A stretch of 64,000 bases of DNA from Adiantum capillus-veneris. Its lineage: Eukaryota > Streptophyta > Polypodiopsida > Polypodiales > Pteridaceae. Positions 11,551 to 20,718 of the stretch are shown here, piece after piece (position 1 is the stretch's first letter; each line of letters begins with the position of its first letter). Location of the stretch: NCBI GenBank assembly GCA_014529385.2, contig CM043958.1, positions 143,900,734 to 143,964,733 on the forward strand, written 5' to 3'. The translations under genes were made by a program, and so were the position numbers. Under the pieces are notes generated by a model, which did not search any database, was not told where the DNA came from, and worked only from the letters and a program-made list of their open reading frames with translations.

Positions 11551-11790
11551 CGTAAGTAATTCTTGCGTGGACTCGATCTAACGTAAATAAGCGTAAATCT
11601 AAATAAACGTAAATCTAACTAAAAATAAACCTAAATCTAATTTAACGTAAGTCTACATCTAACCTAATCTTTAACGTCTTTTGGGATAGTTTCCTACGAC
11701 GTTAAAACTCTCTTCTTCTTGTGTGTGTGTGTGTGGGTAAACCTAAATAAACCTAAGTCTAATCTAATATAACATAAATCTAAATCTAAC
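11551..11790. repeat. CACTA internal direct repeat, copy 1
   Basis: A CTAAATCTAA-rich block leading into TTTAACGTCTTTTGGGATAG, CTACGACGTTA and a TG run is repeated with few changes at 12236-12420. The two copies bracket the captured HIPP fragment. Confidence 0.8.
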
Positions 11791-11871
11791 GTAAATTATG
11801 TTATATTAAAAACAAAGAACTAAACTAACAGGGATTATAAGAACCTTAAAACTGATTTAACACATAATTTT

Positions 11872-12234
11872 TCACATAACTCGGCAAGAGTTGGCATTCT
11901 CATCACTAAAGATGTGAGAGTTAACTTCCGGCTGTGACGCTGCCTCATCTCCATCCACATCTGACGACAGCAATTGGCTCTTTAGACCGTTCTTGCTCTT
12001 GTTACTAACTTTGAAGTTGCTGTTGAATGACTAGAGGTTGTCTAGATGGTCATTGTGTCGGGGATGTAGTGACTCTTGCCGCCCTGAAGATCCACCTTCT
12101 TCCCTATCTTCTGAAGACATTTCACCAGTACTTTTGGATCGATGGAGCCCACCATGAGTGAAGGCAGCAATACCCTATATTCCATTGAGGGCTTTCTTCA
12201 GCCGCTTCATGCAGGCATCGCAGTCTATGGAGAC
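11872..12234 (-). pseudogene. Captured HIPP (heavy-metal-associated isoprenylated plant protein) fragment
   Basis: Not an open frame, but clear when the minus strand is read in pieces. From 12234: VSIDCDACMKRLKKALNGI, which has the C-x-x-C of an HMA metal-binding domain, then a stop and a shift. Next MVGSIDPKVLVKCLQKIGKK, the second half of the HMA fold. After another shift come a hydrophilic linker and HIFSDENANSCRVM before a TGA at 11872-11874. CRVM at the very end is a CaaX prenylation box, and FSDEN-N-C is how many plant HIPPs close. Two stops, a deletion of about ten codons inside the HMA domain and two shifts make it a pseudogene. HIPPs bind metals and are membrane-anchored by farnesylation. 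Here the fragment sits inside a transposon, between two copies of a direct repeat, which points to gene capture. The donor gene is not in the window. Confidence 0.8.
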
Positions 12235-12235
12235 C

Positions 12236-12420
12236 TAAATCTAATCTAATATAACGTAAATCTAAATCTAGCGTAAATAAACGTAAATCTAGTTAAAAAT
12301 AAACCTAAATCTAATTTAATGTAAGTCTACATATAACCTAATCTTTAACGTCTTTTAAGATAGTTTCCTACGACGTTATAACTCTCTTCTTCTTGTGTGT
12401 GTGCGCGTGTGTGGATGTGT
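12236..12420. repeat. CACTA internal direct repeat, copy 2
   Basis: Second copy of the 11551-11790 block, with the same order of CTAAATCTAA units, AACCTAATCTTTAACGTC, CTACGACGTTATAAC and TG run. A third partial echo (TTTCCTACGACATTAAATTAG) lies at about 12567. Confidence 0.8.
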
Positions 12421-12589
12421 GCCCCAATAAAAAGAGATAAATGGTATAACCTTTCTATCACCCATGCCAAGTATGATAGATTGATTATGCCATTTCCCTC
12501 TTGAATAATAGGTCTTGAGTTCAACTCCTCGTCGGCTAGATCTTTAGGTCTTTTAATTTTAATTAGTTTCCTACGACATTAAATTAGTT

Positions 12590-12818
12590 TCTCTCTCTTT
12601 CTCTCTCAATGTGTGTGCATTTTTTTGGATCGTATGCATGTTTTCTCTCTCTTTTCCTCTCTCAATGTGTGCGTTTTTTGTTTATGCATATTCTCTATCT
12701 CTTTTCCTCTCTCAATGCGTGCGTTTTTTGTTTATGCATGCTCTCTCTCTCTTTTTCTCTCTCAATGTGTGTGTGCATTCTTTGTTTATGTATGTGTGTG
12801 TGCGTTTTTGTTTTTGTT

Positions 12819-12853
<35 letters not shown>

Positions 12854-12972
12854 AAAAACACTATGTGTGTGTGTATGTGTGTGTGTGAGAGAGAGAGAGA
12901 GGGAGAGAGAAAGAGGGGAAGGGAACATGAGAATGAGGAGAGGGAAGGAGCATACCTGGCTCTCCTTCCTCT

Positions 12973-13005
<33 letters not shown>

Positions 13006-13040
13006 GAGAAGAAAAAGAGAGAGAGAGAGAGAGAGAGAGG
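12590..13040. repeat. CT/GT-rich minisatellite and microsatellites in the CACTA element
   Basis: Four copies of an approximately 50-bp unit (CTCTCTCAATGTGTGCGTTTT-type, CAATG at 12607, 12665, 12715 and 12765) are followed by pure CT, TG, GA and GT runs up to about 13039. The Phe/Leu/Cys-rich and Arg/Glu-rich frames across this stretch are repeat artefacts. Confidence 0.85.
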
Positions 13041-13074
13041 GAGAGCGTTACCTGCTCCTTGCTTGAGGGCGCCG

Positions 13075-13103
13075 AAAAACTCAGATCTGAGATCTGAGTT
13101 TTT
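13075..13103. repeat. Perfect palindrome, 14-bp arms
   Basis: AAAAACTCAGATCT, one G, then its exact reverse complement. It could extrude as a hairpin near the CACTA end. Confidence 0.85.
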
Positions 13104-13134
13104 GGGCGCGCTCGGTTATTTTTTTAGCCCAGTT

Positions 13135-13192
13135 GGCGTCGCTATGAGCGTCGCAAATTTCTTTGTAAATTTGCGACGCTCATAGCGACGCC
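13135..13192. repeat. Perfect 26-bp inverted repeat with 6-base loop, in right subterminal region
   Basis: The arms are made of two TNPA-type motifs (GGCGTCGCTATGAGCGTCGC) extended by AAATTT; the loop is CTTTGT. It is the densest subterminal motif cluster at the right CACTA end and is followed by two more GAGCGTCGCTA units. Confidence 0.9.
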
Positions 13193-13257
13193 GGGAAAAA
13201 AAAAATTGAGCGTCGCTATGTGAGCGTCGCTAATATGAATAGCCTCTTGTAGTGTAC

Positions 13258-13740
13258 TGCTGAGCAGAAAACAATGCATCCAAAAAAGGTCAAGCTATTT
13301 ATTCAAGCAACCGATTCGCGCCTTCAGAAGAGCTTGATACACCTGGTTGAGGACCCATCTGGTGAGTTGGGCTTAACTTCTGATTGGAAATTGGTTACAA
13401 AATTTGTAAATATGATTGAAAAGCGACAAAAGAGGGTGGACAAGTTCATAGTGGCTGATCCTATGGAAGCGCTTGAAGAGGATATAGTGGAGAAGCCCAA
13501 GCCCAAGCTGGAAGAGCCAGTCCTTGATGAGCTGGTAAAAGGTATACAAGAGTTGAATTTGAATTTGAGAGCTGTTAAACTTGATGGTTAGAGTGCAAGT
13601 GGATCTTCTTTAGAACCCAGACAACGTCCTCCAACACAAGAATGGGATAAAGGATGCATGTGGTGTGATAGCTTCGATCATATATGCAAAAATTGTGATG
13701 ATTTTAATTTTTTGGAAGGACGGTAAGCTGCATCTTAAAG
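13258..13740 (+). pseudogene. Gypsy A gag, C-terminal part with CCHC zinc knuckle
   Basis: Gag resumes after the CACTA element with an acidic and basic stretch (VDKFIVADPMEALEEDIVE) up to a stop at about 13590. In the continuing frame, CMWCDSFDHICKNC at about 13655-13696 is a C-x2-C-x4-H-x4-C knuckle, the nucleic-acid-binding end of gag. Reading frames are interrupted. Confidence 0.7.
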
Positions 13741-14009
13741 AAACTGGTGAACGTCTATGTTTTAACTATGGGAAGGGCGGTATGAAGAAGCTGGTTGAGG
13801 AGATGCAACACAATGCCTCTAGGGTTGATGCAACAACTTATGGATTACAGGTATGCAGTGCGGAGGATGAGGAAAGTACCAAGGCTAAAGGGAATCTATA
13901 TTGGCCCTATGCTTTGAGGACAGCTGACAAAGGTAAAATAACATTAAGTCAAGCTAGGAATTGCATTTGACAAACTACGGGGTGGTCAGATCCTGTAGAA
14001 TCTCTTTTT

Positions 14010-15104
14010 GTGTATGCCTTTCTTGCAAAATCTCAGGCTAATGAAGCTATGGTGGAAGAGAAGCGCAAGAGAGAGGAAGACATCGTGGGCTCATCAAAAC
14101 GAGCTACGAGGACTAGCGGCAAGAAGAAAGAAGACGCAAGTTCCAAAGCAGTTCCTACACCTAAAGTGGTTATGGAAGAGGCATCAACAGATAAAAAGCA
14201 AGGTAAGCCAAAAGAACCTTCTTACAAGTTAAAATCTGATATTGAATTGGCTACAGATATGAAGAAGGTATTTGAGGAACGCATTCTCAACAGCAAGGTG
14301 GAGCTTACTTTGGGCGATGTCTTGGGCACTGCTAAACGTGAATTTCATGAGGAGATCATTGATATTATAAAGAGAAAGAGACAACTACCAGTCGAGCAAG
14401 AACCTAATGCGGTCAAGAGCCAAGTGATTCAACATGTAGAATCGATTCTAGATGCTTACGAGTCAGAGATTGAAGAAGAAAGTTTACAGTCTACAGTGAT
14501 CTCCAATCAAGTTACACCCGAGGTAAGACATGTTCACTTCAATAATGATGATGGTGAAGAAGCAGTACCTAGGAGTCATTTTTCCAAAACACATTGGGCG
14601 AGAGCCACTACGGAGACAATTGTTAAGATTGGTGATATTGATGAGCCTATTCTAGCACTTGTGGATCATGGTTCAGAAATTAATTTGATGTCAAAAAGCT
14701 TGTACCAGAGAGGGAAGTGGCCTATCAATATGGATCATGGTTGGCGGATTTGAGCTGCCAACACCCAGCCTGGCGATTTATATGGTGCATGTGCAAATGT
14801 CAAGGTTACAATTGGAGATGTTTGTGATGAACAAACTTTTTTAATACAGGAACATTCCTCTTATCCACTTATCCTAGGGCAACCTTACATCACAGCTGTG
14901 CGTATGGAAACAAAAGTTTTGGATGATGGTTCAACATATGGAAGGATTCAAAGTAAAGATGGTAAGAGAGCGGTTCAATTTTTGACTGTTTGTGTTGATC
15001 ATGTGAGGAATAAAGATAGCTTAAGAGAACAGCCTTTGCTAAGGGTTCGCAAAGAGTTCAAAGAGTACAGGTTTGCTCAGAATTTTCTTGGGGTGCCACT
15101 ATAG
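14010..15104 (+). pseudogene. Gypsy A linker and aspartic protease
   Basis: A Lys/Glu-rich linker (14010-14600) leads to a retropepsin-like segment: ILALVDHGSEINLMSKSLY at about 14650-14705, then after a stop CDEQTFLIQEHSSYPLILGQ and PYITAVRMET at about 14825-14915. The active-site triad is D-H-G rather than the usual D-T/S-G, followed by SE; this reading may be genuine to the family, or mutated. The later LILGQP block is the expected second half of the fold. It is split by a stop near 14751. Confidence 0.65.
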
Positions 15105-15391
15105 AGCGGGACTATAGTGGTACAGGGAAGAAGAAGTTATCGCAAGAAGAGACTTTTTCTTCAGGGTTTCTGGGACTAACATATGAAGGTTCAGTTTCAT
15201 ATAGGAAGTTCACGGAGCTATCTAAGTGGGAGAAGCAATATGTGGTAAGTGTTCAAAGTGATTTGCAGGGATGTGATGTACTTGAACATGATGATGTTAT
15301 CTCAGGAGTCTTTGAAGAAGTTTCTTATGTTGATACGATGTAAGAACTTGAAGTTATCGAGAAGTGTAGGTCGCAAAGTGGGACTGAATTT
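15105..15391 (+). other. Gypsy A protease-RT linker
   Basis: Polyprotein sequence between protease and reverse transcriptase, in shifting frames and with little conservation that I can recognise. Confidence 0.4.
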
Positions 15392-16902
15392 GTGCGAGTG
15401 CATTTGATGGACATGTATGACATTCTAATGGAGCTAAGTAAAGAATTGGGTGGTGCTTTTGAAGTGCAGGTGGATACAAAGTACAAGACTGTTGCAAAGA
15501 AGGTCACGCCTATAGCTACCCCTCTCCCAGGGGAGAGTGACGAGGTTATCAAAAAAGCTTCACACCAACCAAAACTAAGGGATCCCAAGAACATTGGCCA
15601 CAAATTTACTAAAGAGACCTTGAAGCAGGTAGTCATCGACGAAGAAGGGTTTCTTACTGATGAGGAGGTCAAGTGCTTTCAAGAGATGCTTGCAAAACAT
15701 GGTAAAGCCTTTGCTTTTGAGCCCAGTGAGATTGGATGTGTAGATCCGAATGTTGTATCACTTATGATTATCTTTACTGTTCCACATATGCCATGGAATT
15801 TGCGTCCTATTCTTGTTCCTAAAGCCCATCTACCAAAGCTTATTGACTTGTTAAATGAAAAGATATGTATGGGTATTTTGGAGCCATCTTGTGCACCTTA
15901 TTCTAATCGATGGTTCACCGTCCCAAAGAAGAATGGAGCCTGCGATTTATTCAGGACATGCAACCAGTAAATAAGGTAACAATTCGTAATGTTGGCACAT
16001 GACCAATTGTGGACGAGTTTGCAGAAGCTTTTGCAGGTAGGGCTATATACTCCATGGGTAATCTTTACTCAAGCTATGATCAGTTTCAAGTTGCTTTGGA
16101 GAGTAGGGATCTCACTACTATGCGTACTCTACTTGGGTTGGTAAGGATGTGTACCTTACCGCAAGGTGCCACAAATTCTGTTGCTCACATGATGAATGGC
16201 ATGAACAAGGTATTAAGAGAATTCATTCCTCACATTACTATGCCTTTTATTGATGATTTGCCAATCAAGGGTTGTGAAGAAGGTAAAGACAAGATAAAAG
16301 ATCAGAGGGGGTGCCCAAGCTTTGTTGCTCAACATATTGCAGATTGTGAAGCTATTCTATCTAAACTCGAAGAGGTAAATCTAACACTTTCAGGTCAAAA
16401 ATCAATTTTTGGTGCCAAAGAAATATTGATTGTTGGACATATATGTGGGCCACATGGACGACACCCAAGCCCAACTAAGGTGGAAGCAATACAAAGGATG
16501 AAGAATTCATGCACATCAGTTACTGAAGTCTGTCATTTTTTGGGTGCTTGCGTGTTTTATCGTATTTGGTTACCTCACTTTGCTCATGTTGCAGAAGTAC
16601 TTTACCAATTATTAAGAAAAGGGAAAAGATTTGTGTGGGAAGATGCTCATACAGAGGCCATCAAAAAATTGAAGAAGATGCTTTTGGATGCTCCTACCTT
16701 AAGGAAGGTTGATTATAAATGTGGAAGGCCATTGATTTTGACGGTTGACACTAGTCCTACAAGCATTGGATGGGCTATTGGTCAAGATGATGAGGATGGT
16801 CATAGATATGCTATTCGGTTTGGTGCAAAGGTGCTTAAAACACTCGTCAACGAAGTTACCCACAGGTTAAGAGAGAGCTTTGGGGCGTTGCTACTGCTCT
16901 AA
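15392..16902 (+). pseudogene. Gypsy A reverse transcriptase and start of RNase H, broken
   Basis: The first frame (15392-15970) ends with RPILVPKAHLPKLIDLL, GILEPSCAPYSNRWFTVPKK, the fingers region of a Ty3-type RT. After a frame change the palm follows (16009-16902): FAEAFAGRAIYSMGNLYSSY, DLTTMRTLLGLVRMCTLPQG and MPFIDDLPIKG. FIDD at about 16245 occupies the catalytic YxDD place with both Asp present. Next is LSGQKSIFGAKEILIVGHIC, typical of the thumb side, then the RNase H start with LILTVDTSPTSIGWAIGQDD. It lacks a continuous frame, so is unlikely to be functional. Confidence 0.8.
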
Positions 16903-17120
16903 AGTCTGATAAGGAGTATTTTATTGGAGCTTCAGTTGTAGTCGAGACTGATTGCTTGCCATTGATAGGAATGGTCACGAATTGCTCCACTTCGGATATT
17001 GCTATGTTACGGTGGATAGCTTTCATTGAGTCTCTTAATCCTGAATTCTGACATATTGCAGGAAGGGACAATCCGGTAGCAGATATGTTATCAAGAACTA
17101 GGTATGAAGATGAGGAGGAG
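16903..17120 (+). pseudogene. Gypsy A RNase H, C-terminal part
   Basis: After a shift near 16890 the RNase H domain continues with KRELWG, VVETDCLPLIG and, after a stop, GRDNPVADMLSR. These hold the Glu and later Asp residues of the DEDD-type active site. Confidence 0.65.
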
Positions 17121-17245
17121 ATGTTTACAAAGAGCGATGATGTGGGCTTTAAGTTTTATACTTCTTCTCATTTACATGCAAGTTGTAGTGTTCTTGCTTG
17201 TGTTTTTGAAGCTTTTTTAGATGAGATGTACGATGGAGAGGGCTT

Positions 17246-18601
17246 TTGATAGGCCATTATCTCAACACTCTCACCGGGCAAGAGGAACGGAGTGACCAAG
17301 AATACAGGAGGATCAGGAAGAAAGCTTATGGTTATTTCCTTAAAGATGGGCACTTGTGGAAGCAGCCAAAACGTCCACGAGGATCACCACAACGAGTAGT
17401 ATGTGACAAAGTAAAACAACAACAGGTAATTAAAGAGTTCCATGAGAATTTATGGGCAGGACATAGAGGAGTTTGGGCAACATTTGCCAAGATTAAAGAC
17501 CGCTACTGGTGGAAAGGCATGTACAGAGATATTGCTCGATTTGTGGAGACTTGCATGGTTTGTCAAGAGTATTCAAATGTGCGACATCGAGATGAGTTAC
17601 ATCCTACTTATCCATTGGCTATGCATTATAAGTGGGTTGTAGATTTGATTACTATGCCAATTGGTATTTGGCAAATGAGGTATATTGTTCTTGCGAGAGA
17701 GGATCTCACTAACCAGGTGGAAGGAAGAGCTTTGCGTACCAAAGCTACAAGTTCAGTATGCAAGTTTTTTCTTGAGGATGTGATTTGCCGATATGGTTGC
17801 ATTGGAAAGATTACTGCAGATAGAGGAGAATTAGATGCAGATGAAGCTTATGAGTTCTTCAATTTATTGGGAATCAAGTTAGCTCTTACTACATCATATA
17901 ATCCAGAAGGTAATGGAAAAAGTGAAAGAGGGCATCCGCCTATTGTTAAAGCTTTGGCCAAGGCTTGTAGAGGACGAATTGGTGATTGGCCTAAACTTTT
18001 ACATTTTGCTTTATGGGCTGACAGAACTACTCATAGCTCAGTTACAGGATTTATGCCATTTGAACTTATGTATGGGCAAAAGCCAATCATGCCTACAGAA
18101 GAGACGATTGTTTCTTGGACCATACTGCCATGGGAATCAGAAATGTCAATTGAAGACTTGATTGCTATGTGCATTCGGCAGCTTGAAAGACGCCAAGAAG
18201 ACATTGACAAGGCAATAGATAAGCTCAAGGAGGCACGATTGAAGAATAAAGCCACATTTGACAAGAAGCATAGGTTTAGACCATATACTATCAACGATGG
18301 AGATTGGGTACTTGTTTATGATAGCAGTTTGGAAAATCAATATTCGGCCATGCGTAAAATGGTTAAGAAATGGTTTGGACCTTATGTTGTGCTGCACGTG
18401 CATGATAATGGAACTTACAAGCTCAGAGAACTTGATGGCACCAAGCTTAAAGTACCCATTGCAGGAAAGAGGATCAAATTATTCAAGAAGCGTGAAGGAC
18501 GGGTGGTTCTGGGTGACATAGATTCTGAAGAATGCAAAGAAGATGATGAGATGTATTCGCTAGAAGATGCTTCTGGCGATACTTTTTCTTATGAAGATTA
18601 G
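17246..18601 (+). pseudogene. Gypsy A integrase (longest frame of the element, about 450 codons)
   Basis: A long open frame, without a good start codon because it is part of a polyprotein. It has the zinc-binding H-x-x-x-H...C-x-x-C region (WAGHRGVWATF to ETCMVCQ). The catalytic triad is in WVVDLIT (about residue 133), ITADRGELDADE (about 192) and GNGKSERG (about 227), giving a D-x-E spacing near 35 as expected. A coiled, charged segment (RQLERRQEDIDKAIDKLKEA) precedes KKWFGPYVVLHVHDNGTYKL, a GPY/F module. The C-terminus is acidic and shows no chromodomain, so this element differs from the chromoviruses at 29420 and 47404. The integrase itself may be intact although upstream domains are broken. 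Confidence 0.8.
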
Positions 18602-18642
18602 CAACCTGAAGACGGTTGGCACATGTTGGAGGATGTGCAGGT

Positions 18643-18661
18643 TCAGAGGGGGTGGATGTCG
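18643..18661 (+). promoter_or_regulatory. Polypurine tract of gypsy A
   Basis: CAGAGGGGGTGGATG lies directly ahead of the TGACACC start of the 3' LTR. Confidence 0.7.
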
Positions 18662-19545
18662 TGACACCCCACATTTATTGAGAGAAAAACACACATAAAA
18701 AGAAAAAAAAAGGTTTTAAGGTTTTCTTACAAAAGAGCCGTAACTTTTTGCAGTATTAATTATTACAAATAAATAATGCTTGGGATTCTTTGGGTGAGAT
18801 AATGGCGTCTCTTGAAGTTTAATGATTATGATATGGTAATGTGATATGGTTGGCATGGCATTTGGACAATATTAAAAAAAAAACAAAGGTGATTGAGGAG
18901 CTTCATAAGCTTTCTATGCTTGCACTTTGATGATTGCGTTTAGTAATGCTTTGGCTAATATGCGAGAGGAGGCTTTGATCATTTGGTGTTTTTGTACGGT
19001 TGTGGGAGGAAAGTGAGGTACCTGGCAATGCTTTGGTTTATGGAAGTGATCAACGCCGCCTTGGATAGGATGCAAATCGAATTGGTGGCAATGACCACCA
19101 CTAAAGCAATGTCAATGGCCCCTTATATCGAAGCTTTTAATAAAGCCTTGCTTTATTAATATCGACGCAGCGCATCGCTTAAACGGGCGACCTCGAGCAG
19201 CAGAAAGGGAGAGCGCCGTCAGGATAGAGAGAAGAAATCAAGGCGTACTCTGCTGAGGAATTCGTCGCGAAGGAGCTGCAGGGCTTGACGCCATCGACCA
19301 GGCGGCGCAGGGGAAGCAGGAAAAAGTGTGCCACCCGGAGGAGCGAGTCACTGTCGAAGGTTGCTTTTGATGGATGAGGGCGCGCAGGGAAAGAGGATTA
19401 AGCAGGAGCCACCGTTGAGTGCTCTAGAGGGGCGACAATTCATAAAGTGTAGAGCGGGAAGCGCACAACAAGAGCGAGGGGCGTGTCTTCAATTGCAACC
19501 TTGTCGGTTGACGAGCAGGTTGGCAATGGGAGTCGGCGAGGACCA
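18662..19545 (+). mobile_element. Truncated 3' LTR of gypsy A
   Basis: It repeats the first ~880 bp of the 5' LTR with modest divergence and stops after GTCGGCGAGGA. The remaining ~670 bp, including the region of the G run, is missing and copia F sequence follows. Confidence 0.8.
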
Positions 19546-19552
19546 AAATGAG

Positions 19553-20457
19553 TCGAGCTTTATGGCGATCGATCTCACCATCCGGCTTGAATTTCAACTT
19601 GTAAACCCACTTCGTACCAATGGCCTTTTTGCCAGGAGGCAAATCACATAAAGTCCATGTGTCATTTTCTATAAGTGCATCATATTTTGATTGCATGGCA
19701 GCCATCCAATTTTCTGAATTCTGTGCTTCATCAAAAGACAGAGGCTCCTCAACACCATGTAAGCTAGACACAGCCAAAGCATAACAATCTGATGCATAAG
19801 ATGCATGGCGAGAGCCTGAACGAGTACGATTAGACAAAGGTGCATCCAATTTACTGTCACGCAAAGTGTGCACCAACCATTTTGGCATACCTCTAGCCTG
19901 CTCATTTTCAGCCTTTCCTCATCAAGTACATCATGTACATCTGCATCAATAATAGGTTGATCTGTAACATTTTTAGAAACCCCCATAGGTTGTACATTTT
20001 CATTGGGAATAACATTCATATTTCCACCACTGAAAAGAGGCAACAAAGTGTCATACATGTCCTGTGAGCTTACATTACTGTCTCTAGTACATGACAGCAA
20101 GGGCTGAATAGAATCTTCCACAAACACTACATCCCGCGAAACCAGAATACGCTTTGTTTGCGAATGATATAACCTGTAACCTTTGCTTTCAACACTATAA
20201 CCAACAAAAATACATTTGACAGCCTTATCATCCAATTTTCTGCACTGTGTTTGTGGCATCAAAGCATATGCCAAACAGCCAAAAACACGCATGTGCTCAA
20301 TAGAAGGCTTTCTATCGTGCCATGCTTCATATGGAGTAATAGACTGCAAAGCTTTTGTAGGACACCTGTTAAGTACATAAGTGGCACACATGATGGCCTC
20401 AAGCCAAAAAGAATACGTCAAAGCTTGACTTTTGACCATACATTGCCATTTCCGTCA
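19553..20457 (-). pseudogene. Copia family F integrase end and RT start (minus strand, upstream half of the split element)
   Basis: Read on the minus strand from 20440: MVKSQALTYSFWLEAIMCAT, NRCPTKALQSITPYEAWHDR, FGCLAYALMPQTQCRKLDDK and CIFVGYSVESKGYRLY, which is the copia integrase C-terminal region. A variable linker follows, and then the RT opening EEPLSFDEAQNSENWMAAMQ, GTKWVYKLKFKPDGEIDRHK. One frameshift lies in the linker (about 19900). The RT is cut at 19553 by gypsy A; its continuation is at 5189 and leftwards. The same region on the plus strand (20719-21633) forms an inverted repeat with it. Confidence 0.85.
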
Positions 20458-20718
20458 AGGATATCAATGAGCAACTTATTTCTGCAGGTGGTCATTTCAG
20501 ATAGTTCCCTTGTGCAGACTGTTCTTGATGCCTTACCAGATTCCTACCAGACTTTTGCTAGTACTTGGAGACTGAAGATCCAAGTAAATCATGAAGTTGT
20601 CAAGTTTGATGCATTATGCACATTGCTGTTGCAAGAGCCACTTTCCAGAAAATACAGGACTAGGTAGCGTGCATATGAACAGGCTTTATTGCTTTTCAAA
20701 GAAAGGTGGTAACCTCTT
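20458..20718 (+). pseudogene. Copia family F gag fragment (UBN2 region) in the inverted-repeat spacer
   Basis: The plus strand reads ISDSSLVQTVLDALPDSYQT, FASTWRL, FDALCTLLLQEPLSRKYRTR and then RAYEQALLLFKER. This is the UBN2-type capsid region of copia gag. It joins directly to integrase sequence at 20719, so gag's end, the protease and most of the integrase were lost in a deletion. Confidence 0.7.

Larger units (their letters stand above)
7252..13254 (-). mobile_element. CACTA (En/Spm, CMC) DNA transposon, 6.0 kb, deletion derivative
   Basis: The ends are perfect 12-bp inverted repeats, CACTACAAGAGG at 7252 and CCTCTTGTAGTG ending at 13254, flanked by TAC duplications. Subterminal regions are packed with GCGTCGCTA / TAGCGACGC units on both strands, the usual binding-site arrangement of this superfamily. 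The genes read on the minus strand: a TNPD-type transposase that has lost its central catalytic domain, and a second Transposase_24-type gene. Between the transposase start and the right end lie a captured HIPP fragment and a duplicated non-coding block. It cannot supply its own transposase as it stands. Confidence 0.93.
5190..19545 (+). mobile_element. Ty3/gypsy retrotransposon (gypsy A), inserted in copia F, carrying a CACTA element
   Basis: Two direct repeats starting TGACRCCCCA at 5190 and 18662 are its LTRs. Between them, on the plus strand, lie gag, CCHC knuckle, protease, reverse transcriptase, RNase H and integrase in gypsy order, all broken by stops or shifts. The element splits the minus-strand copia F pol. 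The left edge is a clean LTR start; the right LTR is cut at about 19545, where copia sequence resumes after a loss of ~110 codons. A later deletion probably took the end of the right LTR together with flanking copia sequence. The 7252-13254 part is a younger CACTA insertion. Confidence 0.85.

Noticed and set aside
11537-11552. Interstitial telomere repeat (AAACCCTAAACC)
   Set aside because: Only about one and a half units, and similar AAACCCTAA words occur singly elsewhere in the CACTA element.
12609-13097. Overlapping Cys/Phe/Leu-rich and Arg/Glu-rich open frames of up to 151 codons
   Set aside because: They are translations of the CT/GT minisatellite and GA/GT microsatellites inside the CACTA element; no start context or domain.
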